A DNA stretch of 64,000 bases from Leptospira wolffii serovar Khorat str. Khorat-H2 (lineage in GTDB: Bacteria; Spirochaetota; Leptospiria; Leptospirales; Leptospiraceae), in NCBI RefSeq assembly GCF_000306115.2, contig NZ_AKWX02000007.1:248001-312000 (forward strand), in the 5' to 3' direction. Positions within the stretch are counted from its first letter, which is position 1, and the number at the start of each line of letters is the position of its first letter. Shown here piece after piece: positions 58,935 to 64,000 of this stretch. Under the pieces are notes generated by a model. That model was not told the origin of the DNA, ran no database searches, and was given only the letters and a program-made list of their open reading frames with translations. The position numbers were made by a program, and so were the translations under genes.

Positions 58935-60006
58935 ATTTCTCCCGGATCTTGTCCGGAGGAACGATTCCTTTTTCCGTGATAAATGCCGTGATCAGTTCGG
59001 CGGGAGTAACGTCGAAGGAAGGATTCAAGGCCTGTACTCCTACGGGAGCGATCACACCTTCTCCTAAGATAGGACTTCCGTCCTCCTTTTTCAAAAAGTT
59101 CAGTCTTGTAACCTCGTCAGGAGTTCTCATTTCAATCGGAATATGGGCTCCGCTTGGAATCCTAAAATCGAAGCTTTTCTCAGTCGCTGCAATATAGAAT
59201 GGGACTCCGTGGTATTTTGCGACTATCGCCAAAGGATAGGTTCCTATCTTATTCGCCGAATCTCCGTTAGCTGCGACTCTGTCCACTCCCACGACGACCG
59301 CATCGATCTTTTTCGTGGCCATAAGCCAACCAGCCATGCTATCCGTGATTAGATAACTATCTATTCCTTCTTCCATGAGTTCCCAAGCGGTAAGTCTCGC
59401 ACCTTGCAAATAGGGTCGGGTCTCGTCCGCAAATACGGTTAGATCTCTTCCCGCATTTTTTAGGGAGCGGATGACTCCTAGTGCGGTTCCGTGTCCGGCC
59501 GTGGCCAAGGCTCCCGTATTGCAATGGGTGATGATTTGTATTTTTTTGGATGCGTCCGGGAAGAGGGAGAGTCCGTTCTCCGCGAGCGCGGTATTATTGC
59601 GTATGTCTTCTTCGTAAACGGAGACTGCGAATTCTTCCGCTTCCTGTAGGAAGTTTGCATAAGAGAGGGACTCATATTTTGACTCGGGGAATTTTTCGGA
59701 AAATTCTTCGAAGGCCTTTCTGAGATTTACGGCGGTAGGACGGGATTCTATGATTCTTTGATGAACGGATCGTATTTCGGAATAGCTGGGCTTATCGGCT
59801 CTGCTTTTATGCTCTAAAACGGCCCCGAATAATCCGGTGATCGCGATTGCAGGCGCTCCTCTTACCACCATTTCTCGGATGGCGAAAATTGCGTCCTCGG
59901 CTCCTTTCGCTAGGAACCATTCTTTTTTGCCGGGAATTTGTCTCTGGTCGAGCAAACGCAGAGTTTTTCCTTCCCAAAACATGGGTCGCAAATTTTCTTT
60001 TTTCAT
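58918..60006 (-). CDS. mtnA: S-methyl-5-thioribose-1-phosphate isomerase
   Basis: MtnA turns methylthioribose 1-phosphate into methylthioribulose 1-phosphate in the methionine salvage pathway. Typical segments are VVRGAPAIAITG, ITHCNTGALATAGHGTALGV, VVGVDRVAANGD (with the catalytic Asp) and NKIGTYPLAIVAKYHGVPFY. The 362 residues are in the normal range. GGGAGG lies 7 bases before the ATG at 60006. Related eIF2B-like proteins are excluded by the HCNTGALA and DRVAANGD signatures. No other salvage genes are in the window. Confidence 0.95.
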   Translation of the reverse strand: MKKENLRPMFWEGKTLRLLDQRQIPGKKEWFLAKGAEDAIFAIREMVVRGAPAIAITGLFGAVLEHKSRADKPSYSEIRSVHQRIIESRPTAVNLRKAFEEFSEKFPESKYESLSYANFLQEAEEFAVSVYEEDIRNNTALAENGLSLFPDASKKIQIITHCNTGALATAGHGTALGVIRSLKNAGRDLTVFADETRPYLQGARLTAWELMEEGIDSYLITDSMAGWLMATKKIDAVVVGVDRVAANGDSANKIGTYPLAIVAKYHGVPFYIAATEKSFDFRIPSGAHIPIEMRTPDEVTRLNFLKKEDGSPILGEGVIAPVGVQALNPSFDVTPAELITAFITEKGIVPPDKIREKFTSGV

Positions 60007-60102
60007 CGTTTTTCCTCCCGGAGGGCTAAAGGGGACCCGGTCAATTTTCGATTATTAAACTGTGATTGAAATCATCCACCAACTCCCTGGGGATGGGGTC
60101 GA

Positions 60103-60122
60103 CCGGGGCTGATCGGCCCCGG
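60103..60122 (+). promoter_or_regulatory. GC-rich hairpin upstream of the rhomboid gene
   Basis: CCGGGGC (60103-60109) pairs with GCCCCGG (60116-60122) with a 6-base loop, and no T-run follows. It lies between the divergent mtnA and rhomboid genes, 46 bases before the latter, so it may be a leader structure of either. A TTGACT box follows it at about 60133. Confidence 0.4.
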
Positions 60123-60167
60123 GTTTGCCTACTTGACTATCTTACTAGTTCCTTTAAACCTTACATA

Positions 60168-61181
60168 ATGGCAAAGAGAAATCCGGCCGCAGGTCCGAAG
60201 CTTTTCGGATTCTCGATCGTTCACCCTCTCAATCTGATCCTTTTCACCAATATTCTAGTTTGGGTTCTACTCATGTTGGAAGGCGGCAAAGGGATACTCA
60301 CATACTATTTCGGTCTGAACCCTAGTTTGGTTTTAGAGAAGGGAATGTACTGGCAGGTTTTCACGTACGGATTTTTGCATGCCGTGGGGGAGGATTTGTT
60401 TTCTTCCCTTTTGCATATCGGTATGAATATGTTCGGACTCTATACCGTCGGTTTTTGGGTCTGTCGCTATATCGGTGCGGCCAAGTTTTTGGCCATTTAT
60501 CTTCTCTCCCAGTTGGGAGGGGGACTTTTCGTTCTCAGCTTTTCTTATATCGGAATACAGTCGGGTCTTGTACCTGCGTACTCCATTTGGGACAGTTACC
60601 ATTCTTCTACGATTGGAGCCAGTGGGGCGGTATTCGGAGTTCTGGCAGCATTTAGCATCCTATTTCCGGACGCTCAGTTCGCTTTTCCTCCGGTGAGAGC
60701 GAAATACGCTCCTTGGCTTTTGGTGGCGGTAGGATTTTCCTTCGACGGATATTCGTTATTACAATTTCATAAGAGCGGAGCCAATGTCCAAAGCTTCTTC
60801 GGTATGATGAGCAATTCCGGCCATTTAGGCGGAGCCGTTTTCGGATGGATTGCTCTTTTAGGAATCCGTAAGTTTTGGGGAGAGGATAAGCCTCCTCTTT
60901 TCATACAGCGCAAAACGCACAAAAGGGAGAATCCGAAGGAGAAAGATCCGACCGAAGATCCTTTCGAGGCCCAGATCCGTAAAAACCGCGAGTTACTGAG
61001 CAGGCTGCACGGCCTCTCCGGGCAGGAAGAGAAGGAAAAGATACTTTTACCTATGCAGTCAAAAGACGCAAATCTATGTCCTCCTCACGATTACAATCCC
61101 CAGGATATGTTTTGTTTGCGATGCGAATGGTTGCAGAACTGCGAGCTTCGGAAATTACGGGGTAGTATTTCGAACACCTAA
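60168..61181 (+). CDS. rhomboid-family intramembrane protease with C-terminal Cys cluster
   Basis: The catalytic Ser is in TIGASGAVFG (GxSG) and the His in NSGHLGGAVFGW; six or so hydrophobic helices hold them, and HIGMNMFGLYTVG matches the region of the oxyanion His-Asn. So the protein cuts transmembrane helices inside the membrane. The start at 60168 (MAKRNPAAG) is preferred over an open extension of 34 residues. Behind the last helix comes a soluble tail of about 90 residues, first charged and then with CPPHDYNPQDMFCLRCEWLQNC (in part), a possible metal-binding knot that is not part of the standard family. Confidence 0.88.
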   Translation: MAKRNPAAGPKLFGFSIVHPLNLILFTNILVWVLLMLEGGKGILTYYFGLNPSLVLEKGMYWQVFTYGFLHAVGEDLFSSLLHIGMNMFGLYTVGFWVCRYIGAAKFLAIYLLSQLGGGLFVLSFSYIGIQSGLVPAYSIWDSYHSSTIGASGAVFGVLAAFSILFPDAQFAFPPVRAKYAPWLLVAVGFSFDGYSLLQFHKSGANVQSFFGMMSNSGHLGGAVFGWIALLGIRKFWGEDKPPLFIQRKTHKRENPKEKDPTEDPFEAQIRKNRELLSRLHGLSGQEEKEKILLPMQSKDANLCPPHDYNPQDMFCLRCEWLQNCELRKLRGSISNT

Positions 61182-61285
61182 AATATTCGGTAATCTTTTC
61201 CCGTTTCCGAGCGTCTACCTAAACAGAACGAGAGAATGCCGGAAATTTCTGGACATAAATTTCACGGATGGATAGGATTGTTATC

Positions 61286-61301
61286 GTTCGAGATCTCGAA
61301 C
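61286..61301. promoter_or_regulatory. 16-bp perfect palindrome
   Basis: GTTCGAGATCTCGAAC reads the same on both strands and lies 28 bases before the next gene's start. A site of this length and symmetry suits a dimeric repressor. It does not match the TTTG-N5-CAAA box described for leptospiral LexA. Confidence 0.45.
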
Positions 61302-61329
61302 CAAAGACTCCATTAGGATTCCAATCACC

Positions 61330-61770
61330 TTGGCGGATAAAAAGAAAACGGTTCTTCCCGACATTCTAAAGAGGGAAAAATTGCAGAAAGTCGCACTCAA
61401 AGAAAAGGAGAACGCAGCTCGTATCGTGGGTTCGGATAAAGGCGATGGATCCGATTCCAAGAAGGACGACGGGCCGGGATCAAAGATCTATAAGGCCATG
61501 GACGAGTCCATGTCCGATTTACGTTATTATTTCTTAGAAGGCGAATACAGAGACAAGGTCGGCGAGCTCTTCAATAAGAACGAGGCTCAATTCGATCGTT
61601 TGGGAATCACTCCCAGAAGGTTTCTGGATTTCGCGCGAGAGTCCTTTGACAGGTTCAAACAATTACAGAAGAAAATGCCTTTGGAACCCATGAATAAAAA
61701 GGGCTGGGATTATCTGGAGCGCAGTCTACTCGAATTGATCGGAAAGTTGAACGATAAGTTCAATAAGTAG
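61330..61770 (+). CDS. hypothetical charged protein
   Basis: TTG start at 61330; the product (146 residues) begins ADKKKTVLPDILKREKLQK after the initiator and is helical, with a Gly/Asp/Lys-rich flexible piece near residues 40-55 and a compact C-terminal part (YYFLEGEYRDKVGELF to LIGKLNDKFNK). No signal peptide, no membrane segment, no known motif. It has a palindrome in its presumed promoter and may be regulated separately from the rhomboid gene. Five bases separate its stop from that of the convergent membrane-protein gene. Confidence 0.6.
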   Translation: MADKKKTVLPDILKREKLQKVALKEKENAARIVGSDKGDGSDSKKDDGPGSKIYKAMDESMSDLRYYFLEGEYRDKVGELFNKNEAQFDRLGITPRRFLDFARESFDRFKQLQKKMPLEPMNKKGWDYLERSLLELIGKLNDKFNK

Positions 61771-61775
61771 AATTC

Positions 61776-62387
61776 TTACCAGCTCAGATAGAAATAATCC
61801 AACCCTCCGAATTTCCAGACGAAAGCGAGTCCTCTCTCCGCACCGTGAGTCCAGGTTCCTGTGAAATGGATACGATCTCTAAAGATTCCGTTCTCCAAGG
61901 ATAGATTCGAAATTTTCCAAATTCTTGTTCCAGGCATTTGGTTTTCCGTTTCCAAGAGATATGCCCACTCGATCTTTTCCCTTTTTCTATAGGCGAGGAT
62001 CGGTCCGGAGATCGGATCCGATTCTAAAACGGCCAATTCTCCCTCGCGGAAAGGAACGCTTTCATTCTGGGTAAAGCTAACGCCTTCCAATGATATCTTT
62101 TTTCCTCGGAACGGTCCGTCGTCGAAACCGGCCTCCCAGAGTCTTGCAAAGGCAAGAATCAAGATGGAAAAGATGAGAATTCCGAATAGGAAGCTATATA
62201 AAATACCTGGTCCGAACCCGAAAGGGATTCGTTTTTTATAATAAAGAAGTACTGAGGCGAAAAGAATAGGGACGAACCAATACGCATAGGTATCTATTGC
62301 GAGAGCTATGAGAGAAATTCCTAAGAATAGAAGAAACAATGCGAATAGGCAGAATAGGAATAGGAGGAATTTTAGGAATTTGCGCAT
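61776..62387 (-). CDS. hypothetical membrane protein
   Basis: The first 85 residues form three hydrophobic helices (LFLLFLGISLIALAI, WFVPILFASVLLYY, ILYSFLFGILIFSILILAF), and the remaining 120 are an exported or cytosolic beta-rich domain with WAYLLETENQMPGTRIW and GLAFVWKFGGLDYFYLSW. No family is recognised. It follows the terminator of the CoA-ester lyase gene and so has its own promoter, which should lie in the short space at 62388-62423. Confidence 0.65.
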   Translation of the reverse strand: MRKFLKFLLFLFCLFALFLLFLGISLIALAIDTYAYWFVPILFASVLLYYKKRIPFGFGPGILYSFLFGILIFSILILAFARLWEAGFDDGPFRGKKISLEGVSFTQNESVPFREGELAVLESDPISGPILAYRKREKIEWAYLLETENQMPGTRIWKISNLSLENGIFRDRIHFTGTWTHGAERGLAFVWKFGGLDYFYLSW

Positions 62388-62423
62388 CTATATCTCTTTA
62401 TCTTTCGGAACGAGAAGAGGGAC

Positions 62424-62451
62424 AAAAAAAGCCGCGATCTCTCGCGGCTTT
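62424..62451 (-). terminator. intrinsic terminator of the CoA-ester lyase gene
   Basis: On the minus strand AAAGCCGCGA (complement of 62442-62451) pairs with TCGCGGCTTT (complement of 62428-62437), a 10-bp stem with a 4-base loop, followed by more T residues down to 62424. It lies 26 bases after the stop codon. Confidence 0.88.
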
Positions 62452-62476
62452 ATCCTTTTTAAGCGAATGGAAAAGA

Positions 62477-63466
<990 letters not shown>

Positions 63467-63565
63467 ACAAGTACCTTTGTTTCCGATTTAATGGCCGTCC
63501 GGCCTTTCTGGGAACAGGGTTTTCGGGAAAGGCCTTCCCGGCAACGGATTTTTGGAGCTTAGGTC

Positions 63566-64000
63566 CTAGGCCTCTAAGAGCTGTAAGATCACCGCTTTCT
63601 GCGCGTCTAGGCGATTCTCAGCCTGTTGGAAGATAATGGAACGGGGACTTCTCACCACTTCTCTCGTGATCTCGTAACCGGAATGAATGGGCATATCGTG
63701 CATCACTTTTGCCTTTGTCTCCTTCAAGAGAGCCTCGTTGATTTGGAAAGGCATCATGAGTTCCAGACGAGCCTTCTTCTTGTCGGCGAAGGCGGGATCA
63801 TTGAAGAATTCCATATCCACCCAAGTATCGGTATAGATATAGTCCGCATTCTTGACCGCAGGGATAAGATCCGTCGCCCATTTTAGGGTTCCCTTCTTCT
63901 TGGCTCTTTCTACCGCCTCCGAGTCTATATTTTCCTTCTCCGCGATAGGAGTGAGGAGGGTAAGCTCCATACCCAGAGCGGAGGTGATCCCTATGAGTGC
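63566..64000 (-). CDS. aspartate/ornithine carbamoyltransferase family, C-terminal part (cut by window edge)
   Basis: The frame is open to the last base of the window, so the N-terminal carbamoyl-phosphate domain lies outside. What is seen is the C-terminal domain: ALGMELTLLTP, then ADYIYTDTWVDME (the D-x-W-x-x-M segment of ornithine transcarbamylases), and MHDMPIHSGYEITREV at the place of the HCLP motif, and the closing helix AENRLDAQKAVILQLL. Asp stands for the usual Cys of HCLP. It is probably the arginine-pathway ornithine enzyme (argF), but a different amine acceptor is possible. Confidence 0.8.
   Translation of the reverse strand, partial: ALIGITSALGMELTLLTPIAEKENIDSEAVERAKKKGTLKWATDLIPAVKNADYIYTDTWVDMEFFNDPAFADKKKARLELMMPFQINEALLKETKAKVMHDMPIHSGYEITREVVRSPRSIIFQQAENRLDAQKAVILQLLEA

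Noticed and set aside
60103..60122. Methionine-salvage riboswitch upstream of mtnA
   Set aside because: The hairpin is strong but the surrounding bases show no SAM-riboswitch core on the mtnA strand.
61286..61301. LexA box
   Set aside because: The sequence is GTTC-N8-GAAC and does not match the leptospiral TTTG-N5-CAAA form or the Gram-positive CGAAC-N4-GTTCG order.

Overview
The window reads as a Leptospira chromosome, most likely from one of the moderately GC-rich (about 45-50% by eye) intermediate or environmental lineages rather than the AT-rich L. interrogans group. The pointers are a DUF1574 SGNH-like protein beside an MBOAT acyltransferase, relaxed spirochaetal lipoboxes, a Fur-family regulator without structural zinc cysteines, a fused isobutyryl-CoA mutase, frequent TTG/GTG starts and very tight gene packing. 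Genus is well supported; species cannot be told from this. There are no rRNA or tRNA genes, no CRISPR array, no insertion sequence and no prophage.

Layout. 1-9.3 kb: end of a TPR protein, pdxJ, a FYDLN-type zinc protein, miaA (with no ordinary start codon), hfq, an SPFH-like membrane protein, manC, a 31-residue ribosomal-type peptide, cheW, a large TPR protein and small envelope proteins. 9.3-15.5 kb: an orphan intrinsic terminator that may end a small RNA, a CBS protein, a receiver-PAS-kinase protein with a degenerate ATP site, class I aldolase, cysK behind a strong leader terminator, and two exported proteins. 15.6-20.6 kb: a minus-strand locus for an MbnP-like copper protein, its MbnH di-haem partner, a lipoprotein and an outer-membrane protein, with a Cys/His-rich exported protein and a STAS protein upstream. 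20.8-29.6 kb: nucleoside deoxyribosyltransferase, icmF, a PAP2/flippase/outer-membrane trio and a receiver-ATPase regulator. 29.7-33.4 kb: a three-gene unit with an HtrA-like protease and a PDZ partner lacking the catalytic triad. 33.6-35 kb: a cysteine-less double rhodanese and a decayed gene.

35.2-43.5 kb is the most distinctive part: KAS III, SDR, acyl-CoA ligase, DUF1574 protein and a crotonyl-CoA carboxylase/reductase homologue in one tight operon, with a convergent MBOAT acyltransferase and a second KAS III. Together they could make an unusual acyl chain and transfer it to an exported glycan or lipid.

43.5-64 kb: DCC protein, M23 peptidase, HAD phosphatase, a broken RHH/PIN toxin-antitoxin pair that keeps its operator, RluA-type pseudouridine synthase, XRE-cupin regulator, NhaD-like antiporter, PerR-like regulator, lpdA, methyltransferase, CheX-like protein, hydrolase, FapA-type protein, mtnA, rhomboid protease, a CoA-ester lyase homologue, and the C-terminal part of a carbamoyltransferase cut by the window edge.
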